A stretch of DNA of 64,000 bases from Streptomyces sulphureus DSM 40104 (GTDB lineage Bacteria; Actinomycetota; Actinomycetes; Streptomycetales; Streptomycetaceae). The DNA is taken from positions 186,001-250,000 of the forward strand of contig NZ_KB905813.1 in NCBI RefSeq assembly GCF_000381025.1, given 5' to 3'. The translations under genes and the position numbers were made by a program. Below are positions 52,754 to 63,100 of the stretch, piece after piece. Within the stretch, counting starts at the first letter, position 1. Every line of letters starts with the position of its first letter. Below the pieces are notes generated by a model. That model was not told where the DNA came from. It did no database searches and saw only the letters and a program-made list of their open reading frames with translations.

Positions 52754-53425
52754 TCACGGTGTCGAGCGGAGCCGCCGCTCGACACCGGCGAGGTGCACGG
52801 TCGACCAGGAGCGCGCCGCCTCGGCGTCGCCGTCCCGCAGCGCCGCGAGGATCTGCCGGTGCTCGTCGAGCGCACGGCCGACGGCGTGCTCCCGGGCGAG
52901 GCCGCGCCACACCCGGGCCCGTGTCGCCGGCGCCGCGAGCGCGTCGAGCAGCGAGCGGAGCACCGGGTTGCCGCAGGCGGCGTTGGTGCGGCGGTGGAAC
53001 TCCAGGTCCGCCTCGACGAGCTGCTCGACGGCGGAGTCCCCACCCAGCGACTCCAAGCGCGCCTGTAGGGCGTCGAGTTCGTCCCTGCCTATCCTGGAGC
53101 CGGCGAGCGCGGTCGCGGCCGGCTCCAGGATGCGCCGCACCGCGAGGTAGTCGAGCACGGCGCCGTCCCGCTGGAGCTCCACGACCGACCCCAGCGCCTC
53201 GAGCAGCAGTCGGGGGTCGAGGCTGGTGACGTACGTGCCGTCGCCCTGGCGCACGTCGAGGACGCGCACGAGCGAGAGTGCGCGCACCGCCTCCCGCAGC
53301 GAGCTGCGGGAGAGGCCCAACTCGCCTGCGAGCACACTCTCCTTGGGCAAGCGGTCACCGGGCCTGAGCGCCCCGGAGACGATCATGCCGCGGATCTTCT
53401 CGATCGCCTCGTCGGTGACCGCCAC
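52754..53425 (-). CDS. FadR/GntR family (FCD) transcriptional regulator
   Basis: This is a 223-residue regulator with a winged helix-turn-helix of GntR type (about 5-70: IRGMIVSGALRPGDRLPKES, LAGELGLSRSSLREAVRALS, VRQGDGTYV) and an FCD effector domain (about 85-215) with metal-binding residues (DYLAVRRILEPAATALA, DLEFHRRTNAACGNPVLRSL, EHRQILAALRDGDAEAA). It lies just downstream of, and convergent with, the catabolic operon, which together with the IclR gene gives that island two regulators. It could instead be the regulator of the inverted repeat near 45.83 kb. The ligand is unknown. Confidence 0.92.
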   Translation of the reverse strand: MAVTDEAIEKIRGMIVSGALRPGDRLPKESVLAGELGLSRSSLREAVRALSLVRVLDVRQGDGTYVTSLDPRLLLEALGSVVELQRDGAVLDYLAVRRILEPAATALAGSRIGRDELDALQARLESLGGDSAVEQLVEADLEFHRRTNAACGNPVLRSLLDALAAPATRARVWRGLAREHAVGRALDEHRQILAALRDGDAEAARSWSTVHLAGVERRLRSTP

Positions 53426-53470
53426 AGCGCCGTCCTTCCCCCGACCGCCCAGACATCCGATCCCTCGCCA

Positions 53471-54643
53471 TTATGGGGGTTTCCTCCCTGCGACTTCGCA
53501 CCAACTCCTGCGGTAGGCAGTCCAGTCGGCTTCGTCGGCGGCGAAATCCACGTACGCCGCCGTACCGAACCGCCTGCGCCGCACGTCCCCGCGGCCGAGG
53601 CCCAGCCGGATACCGCGCACCGCGGCCGGCACGGTCTCCGCAGAGGCGCGGTGGGCGAGGTTGTCGGTGTGGAAGAAGGGCAGCCCCATCAGGAGATCGG
53701 TCCCGCGCGGCGTCGCCTCCAGGGCCAACTCCGTGAGATGCGCGACGAGTCCGCCGTAGTGGCTCTCCGTCTGCATCCAGGTGTCGTACGACATCATCGC
53801 GATCTGGTCGACCCGCCGTGCGACCTCCCCGAAGTACCCCTGCGACCAGTACTTGCCCCGACCGCTCACCGCACCCAGAACCCGGTGTGCCTCGGGTAGC
53901 GGGTCGATCTGGTGCGCTGCTACGGAGAGCACGCCGCCCGCGCCGGAGACCACGGGGCCGAGCCGATCGAGAAGGCGCAGGAAGTCCTCGTTGCCCGAGT
54001 GCATCTGCTCCAGGTCGAAGTGGACGCCGTCGAACCCCGCCCGCATCACCTGCCGCGCGCTCGCCACCACCGCGCGCCGCGAGGCCGGGTTGGCGAGGCG
54101 CAGCCCCTTCCCCGCGCGCTCGCCGGCCTCGTCGTAGACGAGGACGTCGCCGAGCCACGCCTGCACACGGACCCCCGGCAGCTTCTTGCGGACGGCGCCG
54201 AGCAGCCACGGAGTCCGTGGGGCACGGCTCGCGTCGAGCGTGCCGTCGTGCTCCAACGGTCCTGTGTGCACGTAGAGATCGCGCACGCCGGTGCCCTCGA
54301 TGCGGCGCCCGAGGCGGGCCAGGTCCTCGGCGCCCTTGCGGCCGTCGACCCAGGCGTGGCCCAGCCAGACGGCGTCGCGTCCGCGCGTGTGCGCCCCTGC
54401 GGGGAGGTCGCCCGCGTAGGAGAGGCGCAGCGCCGTCGCCGCGGTGGCCGCGGGGAGGAGGACGGCGGCGCCGAGCGCGGGCAACCCCCACAGCAGCAGC
54501 CTGCGCCGGAGCGTCGGGGACGGGACCCCGCCGGCGTACGCCCGGCGCTCGGCCGTCGATTCCGTCCGTCCGCCCTCGGCTGCTTCCGGGCCGCCGGTTC
54601 CCGCCGGCCCGTTCTCGTCGTCCGCCCGCTGCTCACCGAACAT
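53471..54643 (-). CDS. GH18-like TIM-barrel protein with N-terminal membrane anchor
   Basis: This 390-residue protein has a short cytoplasmic N-terminus, one membrane segment (RRRLLLWGLPALGAAVLLPA at about 46-66) and an extracytoplasmic barrel. GFDGVHFDLEQMHSGNEDFL resembles the DxxDxDxE strand of GH18 glycosidases with D and E kept, and IAMMSYDTWMQTESHYGG resembles the later MxYD motif. It could be a chitinase-like or peptidoglycan-active hydrolase, or a sugar-binding relative; the full acid motif is imperfect. No clear ribosome binding site stands before ATG 54643. It lies between the catabolic island and glpD. Confidence 0.72.
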   Translation of the reverse strand: MFGEQRADDENGPAGTGGPEAAEGGRTESTAERRAYAGGVPSPTLRRRLLLWGLPALGAAVLLPAATAATALRLSYAGDLPAGAHTRGRDAVWLGHAWVDGRKGAEDLARLGRRIEGTGVRDLYVHTGPLEHDGTLDASRAPRTPWLLGAVRKKLPGVRVQAWLGDVLVYDEAGERAGKGLRLANPASRRAVVASARQVMRAGFDGVHFDLEQMHSGNEDFLRLLDRLGPVVSGAGGVLSVAAHQIDPLPEAHRVLGAVSGRGKYWSQGYFGEVARRVDQIAMMSYDTWMQTESHYGGLVAHLTELALEATPRGTDLLMGLPFFHTDNLAHRASAETVPAAVRGIRLGLGRGDVRRRRFGTAAYVDFAADEADWTAYRRSWCEVAGRKPP

Positions 54644-54728
54644 GGGTCGGATGCTGCCACGCAGAAGCGACGGTGCGATCCGAAACCCCGGAACGCACCG
54701 CCGCCGTAAGGACGTTGACCGCGCGGTG

Positions 54729-56339
54729 TCAGCCGCGACGGTCGTCGAGTATCCGCTGCACCTTTGCGCGCACCTCGTCGGTGTCGAGCCCGCGGATGGT
54801 GAGCGTGGTGCGGCGACGCAGCACGTCGTCCGCCGTCTCCGCCCACTCGTGGTCGCGTGCGTAGACGACCTGTGCCCAGACCTCGGGTCCGTCGGGGTGG
54901 ATGCGCTCGCCGAGCGCCGGGTCCTCGTTGACGAGCCGGGCGATGTCGAAGGAGAGCGACCCGTAGTGCGTTGCCAACTGCCGTGCGGTGAGCGGGTCCA
55001 TGCGGGCACCCGGCTCGCGGTCGACGAGCAGACGGTGCGCCACCGCGTTCGGGTTGGAGACGCCCGGCAGCGGAGTGTGGCGCACGAGCCGCTTCACCGG
55101 CTCCATGTCCTCGGCGAGTGCCCCGCCGGGCAGCTTCGTCAACTTGTCGAGGACAGTGCGACCGATGTGCCGGTACGTCGTCCACTTGCCGCCGGCGACC
55201 GAGAGCATCCCGCCGCGCCCCTCGCTGACGACCGTCTCGCGCTTCGCCGACTCGACACCGCCGGGACCGCCCGGCAGCACCCGCAGTCCGGCGAACGCGT
55301 AGGTCATCAGGTCGCGGTCGAGGTGCTCGTCCCGCACGGAGAACGCCGCCTCGTCGAGGATCTGCTGGATGTCGGACTCGGTGGCGCGGACGTCCGCGGG
55401 GTCGCCCGTGTACTCCTCGTCCGTGGTGCCCAGCAGGAGCTGGTCCTCCCATGGAAGCGCGAAGGTGATCCGGTACTTGTCGATCGGCGTCGCCATCGCG
55501 GCCCTCCACGGAGCCTTGCGCTTGAGGACGAGGTGGGCGCCCTTGGAGAGCCGGATCGACGGGTCCGCCGCGCTGTCCTCCATCGCGCGCAGGTGGTCGA
55601 CCCACGGCCCGGTCGCGTTGAGGACCAGGCGTGCGTCGATGCCGAACTCGGTGCCGTCGAGGCGGTCCCGCAGCTCGGCGCCCGTGACGCGGCCGCGGGT
55701 GGTGCGCAACCCCGTGACCTCGGCGTGGTTGAGCACGACGGCGCCGGAGTCGACGGCGGCGCGGACCGTCATCACCGCCATGCGCGAGTCGTTCATCTGG
55801 TGGTCGCCGTAGACCGCGACCGCCTTGAGGTTCTCCGTCCGCAGGCCGGGGTTGTCGGCCGCGGCCTTCGACGGGGAGATCACGCGGCCGACGCCGTCAC
55901 CGAAGGCCGAGAGCGCCGAGTAGGCGAAGACACCGGCACCGAGCTTCGCCGCCCCGTGCGGCCCGCCCTTGTAGACGGGCAGGTAGAAGGTGAGCGGGTT
56001 GACCAGGTGCGGTGCGACGTCCTTCGCCAGCACCCGCCGCTCGTGGTGGTTCTCCGCGACCAGCTTCACGGCGCCCGTCTGCAGGTAACGCAGACCGCCG
56101 TGCACCAGCTTGGAGGACGCGGACGACGTGGCTCCCGCGAAGTCGCCCGCGTCCACCATGGCCACCCGCAGCCCCGACTGCGCGGCATGCCAGGCGACCG
56201 AGGTGCCCAGGATGCCGCCGCCGACGACCAGCAGGTCGTACGTCGCGTGCGCGAGCAGGTCCCTGGTCTCGGTGCGGCCGGGGTTGCTGCCGGCAGCCGG
56301 GTGCGTCCCCAGGGCGGGGGCGCTCAGCGGGGTGTTCAT
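54729..56339 (-). CDS. glpD: Glycerol-3-phosphate dehydrogenase (aerobic, FAD)
   Basis: This 536-residue membrane-associated flavoprotein oxidises glycerol 3-phosphate to dihydroxyacetone phosphate and passes electrons to quinone. The FAD motif is LLVVGGGILGTSVAWHAAQS (about 36-55), followed by GATSSASSKLVHGGLRYLQ, LPWEDQLLLGTTDEEYTGDP and SVAGGKWTTYR, all GlpD signatures. The C-terminal domain (RHTPLPGVSNPN onward) is complete. It lies five bases after glpK in the glycerol operon and is expected to be induced with it by glycerol through GylR. Confidence 0.95.
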   Translation of the reverse strand: MNTPLSAPALGTHPAAGSNPGRTETRDLLAHATYDLLVVGGGILGTSVAWHAAQSGLRVAMVDAGDFAGATSSASSKLVHGGLRYLQTGAVKLVAENHHERRVLAKDVAPHLVNPLTFYLPVYKGGPHGAAKLGAGVFAYSALSAFGDGVGRVISPSKAAADNPGLRTENLKAVAVYGDHQMNDSRMAVMTVRAAVDSGAVVLNHAEVTGLRTTRGRVTGAELRDRLDGTEFGIDARLVLNATGPWVDHLRAMEDSAADPSIRLSKGAHLVLKRKAPWRAAMATPIDKYRITFALPWEDQLLLGTTDEEYTGDPADVRATESDIQQILDEAAFSVRDEHLDRDLMTYAFAGLRVLPGGPGGVESAKRETVVSEGRGGMLSVAGGKWTTYRHIGRTVLDKLTKLPGGALAEDMEPVKRLVRHTPLPGVSNPNAVAHRLLVDREPGARMDPLTARQLATHYGSLSFDIARLVNEDPALGERIHPDGPEVWAQVVYARDHEWAETADDVLRRRTTLTIRGLDTDEVRAKVQRILDDRRG

Positions 56340-56344
56340 CTCTC

Positions 56345-57869
56345 TCAGCTCTCCTCTTCAAGCCAACCCATGGTCCGCTGCACGGCCTTGAGCCAGCTGT
56401 TGTACTCGCGGTCCCTGACGGCCGCGTCCATTTGCGGTGTCCACTCGGCAGCCCGCTTCCAGTTGGCGCGGAGCTCGTCGGTGTCCGACCAGAAGCCGAC
56501 GGCGAGCCCGGCGGCGTACGCGGCGCCGAGGCAGGTCGTCTCGGCCACCATCGGGCGGACCACCGGCGCGTCGAGCACGTCCGAGATGGTCTGCATCAGC
56601 AGGTTGTTCGCTGTCATGCCGCCGTCGACCTTGAGCGAGGTCAGGTCGACGTCGGAGTCCTTGTGCATGGCGTCGACGATCTCCTTCGTCTGCCACGCGG
56701 TCGCCTCCAGTACGGCGCGCGCGAGGTGCGCCTTGGTGACGTAGCGGGTCAGCCCCGCGATCACACCGCGCGCGTCCGAGCGCCAGTACGGCGCGAACAG
56801 GCCGGAGAACGCCGGCACGAAGTAGGCACCGCCGTTGTCCTCGACGGAGCTCGCCAGCGTCTCGATCTCCGCGGCGCTGTTGATCATGCCCATCTGGTCC
56901 CGCATCCACTGTACGAGCGAACCGGTGACCGCGATCGAGCCTTCCAGCGCGAAGACCGGGTCCTGGTCGCCGATGCGGTAGCCGACGGTGGTCAGCAGAC
57001 CGTTGTACGAGTTGACCGGCTCGTGCCCGGTGTTCATCAGCAGGAACGTGCCGGTCCCGTACGTCGACTTCGCCTCGCCGACCTCGTAGCAGGTCTGCCC
57101 GAAGAGCGCCGCCTGCTGGTCGCCGAGCGCGGAGGCGACGGGCAGTCCCGCGAGGTCGCCCGTGGCCTCGCCGTAGACCTCGGCGGAGGAGCGGATCTCC
57201 GGCAGCACCGACATCGGCACCCCGATCGAGGCGCAGATCTTGGGGTCCCAGCTCATCGTGTGGAGGTTCATGAGCATCGTGCGCGACGCGTTGGTCACGT
57301 CCGTGACGTGCACGCCGCCGTTGACGCCGCCGGTGAGGTTCCAGATCACCCATGAGTCCATCGTGCCGAAGAGGAGCTCACCCCGCTCGGCGCGCTCCCG
57401 CAGCCCCTCGACGTTGTCGAGCAGCCAGCGGATCTTCGGCCCCGCGAAGTACGAGGCGAGCGGCAGTCCCGTCTCCCGCCGGAAGCGGTCCTGACCGACG
57501 TTGCGGCCGAGCTCCCGGCAGAGCGCGTCCGTGCGGGTGTCCTGTCCAGACGATCGCGTTGTGCACCGGCTCGCCCGTGTTCTTGTCCCACAGCAGCGTC
57601 GTCTCGCGCTGGTTGGTGATGCCGAGCGCCAACACGTCCTGCTTGGTGATGCCGGCCTTGTCGAGCGCGCCCGTGACCACCTGCTGGACGTTCTGCCAGA
57701 TCTCGGTGGCGTCGTGCTCGACCCAGCCCGGCTTCGGCAGGATCTGCTCGTGCTCTTTCTGGTCGACCGAGACGATCCGGCCGTCTTTGTCGAAGACGAT
57801 GCAGCGGCTGGAGGTCGTGCCCTGGTCGATCGCTGCGATGAACGGGCCGGTGGAGTGGATGTCGCTCAC
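56345..57869 (-). pseudogene. glpK: Glycerol kinase with a one-base frameshift
   Basis: The N-terminal part from ATG 57869 ([20 protein letters not shown], the FGGY-kinase phosphate-binding start) is in frame to about codon 107, IVW. The next bases should read as [12 protein letters not shown], but an extra T at about 57545 on the plus strand (A on the coding strand) gives TGHPHG and a stop at 57378. Removing this base restores one frame of 507 codons through 56345, including [22 protein letters not shown] and [13 protein letters not shown]. The rest of the gene is intact. The likeliest cause is a sequencing error or a very recent mutation, because glpF and glpD are intact. The enzyme phosphorylates glycerol with ATP. 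Confidence 0.9.
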
Positions 57870-57942
57870 GGTGTGCTCCGATGCTCGGTTGGTCTGTGGT
57901 TCTGCTCCGCGGCCGGCTCTCCCCGGTCGCCTGCGGTGCTGC

Positions 57943-58731
57943 TCACGGGGCGAAGGCGAGGTTGTAGAGCCCGCCGGCGAGAGCGGCGCCGATCAGCGGT
58001 CCCACGACGGGGACCCACGCGTACTGCCAGTCGGAGCTTCCCTTGTTGGGCAGCGGCAGCAGCGCGTGCACGATGCGCGGCCCCAGGTCGCGCGCCGGGT
58101 TGATGGCGTACCCCGTGGGCCCGCCGAGCGAGAGGCCGATGGCGAGGACGACCAGCGCGGTGATCAGGGCGCCGAGCGGGCCGAGCCCGTTCCCGTCGTC
58201 GTTGAGGCCCTGGGTGAGGATCGCGATGATCAGCACGAAGGTCGCGATGATCTCGGTGACGAGGTTCTGGAGCTTGTGCGGGATCTCCGGCGCGGTCGAG
58301 AAGACGCCGAGCACGGGGCCCGGCTCGTTGCTGGCCGCGGTGGGGCTTCCGTGGTCGAGCTCGTCGCCCGTGATCGGCGGCGTCGTGAGGTGGTAGCGGA
58401 ACTGCCCGTAGTACGTGAGCCAGACGAGGACGGCGCCGATGATGGCGCCGAGCATCTCGGAGAAGAGGTAGAGCGGAACGTCGCTCCAAGCGGTGCCGCC
58501 CTCGATCGCAAGTCCCAGCGTCACCGCGGGGTTGAGGTGGGCGCCGGAGACGCCGGTGGCGATGTAGGCGCCCGAGAGCACCGCCATGCCCCAGCCGAAC
58601 GCGACGGCCACCCAGCCCGCCTCGTACGCCTTGGAGCGTTTGAACGTGACGGCGGCGACCACGCCGCCACCGAGCAGGATCAGCACCGCGGTGCCGACCA
58701 CTTCCCCTACGAAGATGTCGGTGCTGGACAC
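57943..58731 (-). CDS. glpF: Glycerol uptake facilitator (aquaglyceroporin)
   Basis: This 262-residue member of the MIP channel family has six membrane helices and the two NPA boxes: [13 protein letters not shown] (about residue 67) and [13 protein letters not shown] (about residue 208). The Asp after the second NPA box is typical of glycerol-conducting GlpF channels. It lets glycerol diffuse through the cytoplasmic membrane, where glpK traps it. It is the first gene of the glpF-glpK-glpD operon; a GylR-type palindrome lies upstream. Confidence 0.95.
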   Translation of the reverse strand: MSSTDIFVGEVVGTAVLILLGGGVVAAVTFKRSKAYEAGWVAVAFGWGMAVLSGAYIATGVSGAHLNPAVTLGLAIEGGTAWSDVPLYLFSEMLGAIIGAVLVWLTYYGQFRYHLTTPPITGDELDHGSPTAASNEPGPVLGVFSTAPEIPHKLQNLVTEIIATFVLIIAILTQGLNDDGNGLGPLGALITALVVLAIGLSLGGPTGYAINPARDLGPRIVHALLPLPNKGSSDWQYAWVPVVGPLIGAALAGGLYNLAFAP

Positions 58732-59135
58732 CCGCGACTCCTTTGTCCTTCGTCCAGAGGGAACACGGACCTACGCAGCCTGAGCCACGAACCAGCCCTG
58801 CTTCCTTAGCCGTTCGTTGTTCGACAATGTCGACCGATGATCGGCAGTTTTCTCTTTGGTGAAGCTTGCGTCAAGAGGGTGTGACACAGCACTCCATGGC
58901 CGTCCATCCTCAACCCGCGACGCAACCGCGGCATCCGGGACGACGCCAACCCGGTGGTTGCCGCCGCCTCCTGCTCCGCTGCCCGACGTCCGATGCCCGA
59001 ACCGGCGGGCCGGCGAGACCTCGGACGGGCAGGATCGGCCCGCGGAGGTGAACTGGGAAGGGGGTGCGCGGCAACCCCGCCGAACATGCCGGTCGGCGCT
59101 CCCTCGGAGCGTCAACTTCCGTTTGCCGGCCCGAC
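58732..59135. promoter_or_regulatory. Control region of the glycerol operon
   Basis: This 404-base region between gylR and glpF has no gene. It contains the palindrome TCGACA-A-TGTCGA at 58821-58833, about 90 bases before the glpF start, in the context GTTCGACAATGTCGACC. The same 13 bases occur before gylR. Further along, 58870-59110 shows no clear structure. Confidence 0.7.
58821..58833. promoter_or_regulatory. GylR operator before glpF
   Basis: TCGACAATGTCGA is a perfect palindrome with 6-base arms. With its flanks it matches the site before gylR in inverted orientation at 16 of 17 positions, which supports one regulator for both promoters. Confidence 0.75.
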
Positions 59136-59921
59136 TTAGACGGCGCCCCGCCCCGCCTGGAACCGCCCGGCGCCCAGGTCCCTGGAGATGGCCCGCGCGC
59201 AGTCGCGAACGGAGGCGACGATGCGCGCCCGCAGCTCCCCGGCGTCGCAGACCCGCTCGACGGCGCCCGTCACGCCGACCGCGCCGAGGAGCAGCCCGCG
59301 CCTGCTGTGGATCGGAGCCGCGACGGAGGCGAGCCCCTCCCACGTCTCCTCGACGTCCGAGCCCCAGCCCCGCCCCTTCGTCAGCGCGAGGACCTGCTCC
59401 AGCTTCTTCGGGTCCGTGACCGTGTGCGCGGTGAACCGCCGGCGCTCTCCTTCGAGGGCATCGCTGTGGGCCACCGGGTCATAGGTGGAGAGCACCTTGC
59501 CGAGCGCCGAGCTGTGGAGCGGCTGCATCGCCCCGACCTCCAGAACCTGACGGCTGTCGTCCGGCCGGAAGACGTGGTGGATGATGAGGACGCCCTGCTG
59601 GTGCAGGACGCCGAGGTAGACGCTCTCGCCGCTGGAGCGCGCGAGGTCGTCGGCCCACACCAGGGCGCGGGCACGCAGTTCGTGCACGTCGAGGTAGCTG
59701 TTGCCGAGACGGAGCAGCTCGGCCCCGAGCTGGTACTTGCCGGAGAGCGGGTCCTGTTCGACGAACCCCTCCTGCTGGAGCGTCCGCAGCAGCCCGTGCG
59801 CCGTGCCCTTCGCGAGCTCCAGAGTGGAGGCGATGTCGGAGAGGCCGAGCCGGCGCTCACCTCCTGCGAGGAGGCGCAGCACCGCGGCCGCGCGCTCCAG
59901 GGACTGAATGGTCCGGGCCAT
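59136..59921 (-). CDS. gylR: Glycerol operon regulator (IclR family)
   Basis: This 261-residue regulator has an IclR winged helix (about 1-65: ARTIQSLERAAAVLRLLAGG, RRLGLSDIASTLELAKGTAH, LLRTLQQEGFVEQDPLSGKY) and an effector domain (about 85-250: LGVLHQQGVLIIHHVFRPDD, MQPLHSSALGKVL, GWGSDVEETWEGLASVAAPI). It matches GylR, which represses the glycerol operon of Streptomyces and its own gene. GGGAGG just upstream selects ATG 59921; an open GTG at 59927 overlaps that site. Matching palindromes before glpF and gylR support autoregulation. Confidence 0.93.
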   Translation of the reverse strand: MARTIQSLERAAAVLRLLAGGERRLGLSDIASTLELAKGTAHGLLRTLQQEGFVEQDPLSGKYQLGAELLRLGNSYLDVHELRARALVWADDLARSSGESVYLGVLHQQGVLIIHHVFRPDDSRQVLEVGAMQPLHSSALGKVLSTYDPVAHSDALEGERRRFTAHTVTDPKKLEQVLALTKGRGWGSDVEETWEGLASVAAPIHSRRGLLLGAVGVTGAVERVCDAGELRARIVASVRDCARAISRDLGAGRFQAGRGAV

Positions 59922-59961
59922 CGGCACCTCCCTGGCCTTTCTGTCGACAGACGTCCACGGG

Positions 59962-59974
59962 TCGACAATGTCGA
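59962..59974. promoter_or_regulatory. GylR operator before gylR
   Basis: TCGACAATGTCGA lies 41 bases before the gylR start and is identical to the site at 58821-58833. A second perfect palindrome, CTGTCGACAG (59941-59950), lies between it and the start. Confidence 0.75.
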
Positions 59975-60175
59975 ACGGTATCCCTTACTGACGACCCAGC
60001 GGTAGTCGGACTTCAGCCGCAGAACGGGAGCAGTCGACCCCGCAGAGTGTCCGCTCAGCGGTACACCCGAGCGTCCTCTTGCGCCCGCCCTATACGCTGA
60101 CCGGGTGCGTTGCATCGCCGAGGAAGTCGATGATCACGCATAGCCGACAGCCGTCGCACCTCAGGGAGCACTTCC

Positions 60176-63100
60176 ATGGCCTCGCCGAGCAGTACGTCCG
60201 CAGCCAACTCCACCAGGGCAGACGCCCTACGTCAGGCCCTCGCCGAACGCGTGGTGGTGGCCGACGGCGCGATGGGGACGATGATCCAGGCCCAGGACCC
60301 CAGCCTCGACGACTACGAGCAGCTCGAAGGCTGCAACGAGATCCTCAACGTCACCCGGCCCGACATCATCCGCGCGGTGCACGACGAGTACTTCGCGGCC
60401 GGAGTCGACTGCGTGGAGACCAACACCTTCGGCGCCAACCACGCGGCGCTGGGCGAGTACGACATCACCGAACGGATCTTTGAACTCTCCGAGACGGGCG
60501 TGCGGATCGCCCGCGACGCCGCCGAGGAGTTCGAGTCGGGGGACGGCCGCATGCGGTGGGTCCTCGGCTCGATGGGCCCCGGCACCAAACTGCCGACGCT
60601 GGGGCACGCGCCCTACGCGACCCTCCGCGACGCGTACCAGCAGAACGCCGAGGGCATGCTCGCAGGCGGCGCCGACGCGCTGCTCGTCGAGACGACGCAG
60701 GACCTCCTCCAGACGAAGGCGGCGGTCATCGGCGCCCACCGGGCCATGGAGGCGGCCGGCTACCGGGTGCCGCTGCTCTGCTCCGTGACCGTCGAGACCA
60801 CGGGCACGATGCTGCTCGGGTCCGAGATCGGCGCGGCGCTCACCGCGCTGGAGCCGCTCGGCATCGACATGATCGGCCTCAACTGCGCCACCGGGCCTGC
60901 GGAGATGAGCGAGCACCTGCGCTACCTCGCGCAGCACTCCACCGTCCCGCTCTCCTGCATGCCCAACGCCGGCCTCCCCGAACTGGGCAAGAACGGCGCC
61001 ACCTACCCGCTCACCGCACCCGAACTCGCCGACGCCCACGAGGGGTTCGTACGGGACTACGGCCTCTCGCTCGTCGGCGGCTGCTGCGGCACGACGCCCG
61101 AGCACCTGCGCCAGCTCGTCGAGCGCGTCCGTGGCGCGGAGCAGACGCCGCGCTCCCCGCAGCCCGAGCCGGGAGCCGCCTCGCTGTACCAGACGGTCCC
61201 GTTCCGCCAGGACAGCTCGTACATGGCGATCGGTGAGCGGACCAACGCCAACGGCTCGAAGAAGTTCCGTACCGCGATGCTCGAAGGGCGGTGGGAGGAC
61301 TGCGTGGAGATGGCGAAGGACCAGATCCGCGAGGGCGCCCACATGCTCGACCTCTGCGTCGACTACGTCGGCCGGGACGGCGTCGCGGACATGGAGGAGC
61401 TCGCCGGCCGGTTCGCCACCGCCTCCACGCTGCCGCTCGTCCTCGACTCCACCGAGGTCCCGGTGATCCGCGCCGGGCTGGAGAAGCTCGGCGGCCGCGC
61501 CGTGATCAACTCCGTCAACTACGAGGACGGCGACGGCCCCGAGTCCCGCTTCGCCAAGGTCGCGGGCCTCGCGCGGGAGCACGGTGCCGGGCTCATGGCG
61601 CTCACCATCGACGAGGAGGGCCAGGCCCGTACCTCCGAGCACAAGGTCGCCATCGCCGAGCGGCTCATCGAGGACCTCACCACCAACTGGGGCCTCAACG
61701 AGTCGGCGATCCTCATCGACTGCCTCACCTTCACCATCTGTACGGGTCAGGAGGAGTCCCGCAAGGACGGCATCCACACGATCGAGGCGATCCGCGAACT
61801 CAAGCGCCGCCACCCCGACGTGCAGACCACCCTCGGGCTCTCCAACATCTCCTTCGGCCTCAACCCGGCCGCGCGGATCGTCCTCAACTCCGTCTTCCTC
61901 GACGAGTGCGTCAAGGCCGGACTCGACTCGGCGATCGTCCACGCCTCGAAGATCCTGCCGATCGCACGGCTGGAGGAGGAGCAGGTCCAGGTCGCGCTCG
62001 ACCTCATCTACGACCGCCGCAGCGAGGGATACGACCCGCTCCAGAAGCTGCTGGAGCTCTTCGAGGGCGTCGACACCAAGTCGATGAAGGCGGGCAGGGC
62101 CGAGGAGCTCCTCGAACTGCCCCTGGAGGAGCGGCTCCAACGGCGCATCATCGACGGCGAGCGCAACGGCCTGGAGGCCGACCTCGACGAGGCGCTCCAG
62201 GAGCGTCCGGCCCTCGACATCGTCAACGACACGCTCCTTGAGGGCATGAAGGTCGTCGGTGAGCTCTTCGGCTCCGGGCAGATGCAGCTACCGTTCGTGC
62301 TCCAGTCCGCCGAGGTGATGAAGACCGCGGTGGCCCACCTGGAGCCGCACATGGAGAAGAGCGAGGACGACGAGGGCAAGGGCACGATCGTGCTCGCCAC
62401 CGTCCGCGGCGACGTCCACGACATCGGCAAGAACCTCGTGGACATCATCCTCTCCAACAACGGCTACAACGTCGTCAACATCGGTATCAAGCAGCCGGTT
62501 TCGGCGATCCTGGAGGCGGCGGAGGAGAACAGGGCCGATGTGATCGGGATGTCGGGCCTGCTGGTGAAGTCCACGGTGATCATGAAGGAGAACCTGGAGG
62601 AGCTGAACCAGCGGAAGATGGCGGCGGACTTCCCCGTCATCCTCGGTGGCGCCGCGCTCACCCGCGCCTACGTCGAGCAGGACCTCCACGAGGTCTACGA
62701 GGGCGAGGTCCGCTACGCGAAGGACGCCTTCGAGGGCCTCTCGCTCATGGACAAGCTGATGGACGTCAAGCGCGGCGTCCCCGGTGCCGAGCTGCCAGCG
62801 CTGAAGCAGCGGCGCGTGCCCAAGCGCGACCTCCAGATCGAGGAGCCCCCGCCCAACGACGGCTCCGTGCGCTCCGACGTCGCCGTGGACAACCCGGTCC
62901 CCGAGCCGCCGTTCTGGGGCAGCCGTGTCGTCAAGGGCATCGGGCTGCGGGACTACGCCGCCTGGATCGACGAGGGCGCGCTCTTCAAGGGGCAGTGGGG
63001 CCTGAAGGAGTCGCGCAAGGGCGACGGCCCGTCCTACGAGGACCTCGTGGAGTCCGAGGGCCGGCCGCGGCTGCGCGGCCTGCTCGACCGGCTGCACACC

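Noticed and set aside
59922..60175. Possible B12 riboswitch before metH
   Set aside because: The conserved B12-box sequence and the expected long structured leader are not visible; the only symmetric elements belong to the gylR promoter.
60227..62140. Minus-strand open frame of 637 codons opposite metH
   Set aside because: It is an antisense shadow of an undoubted metH gene and has no recognisable protein features.
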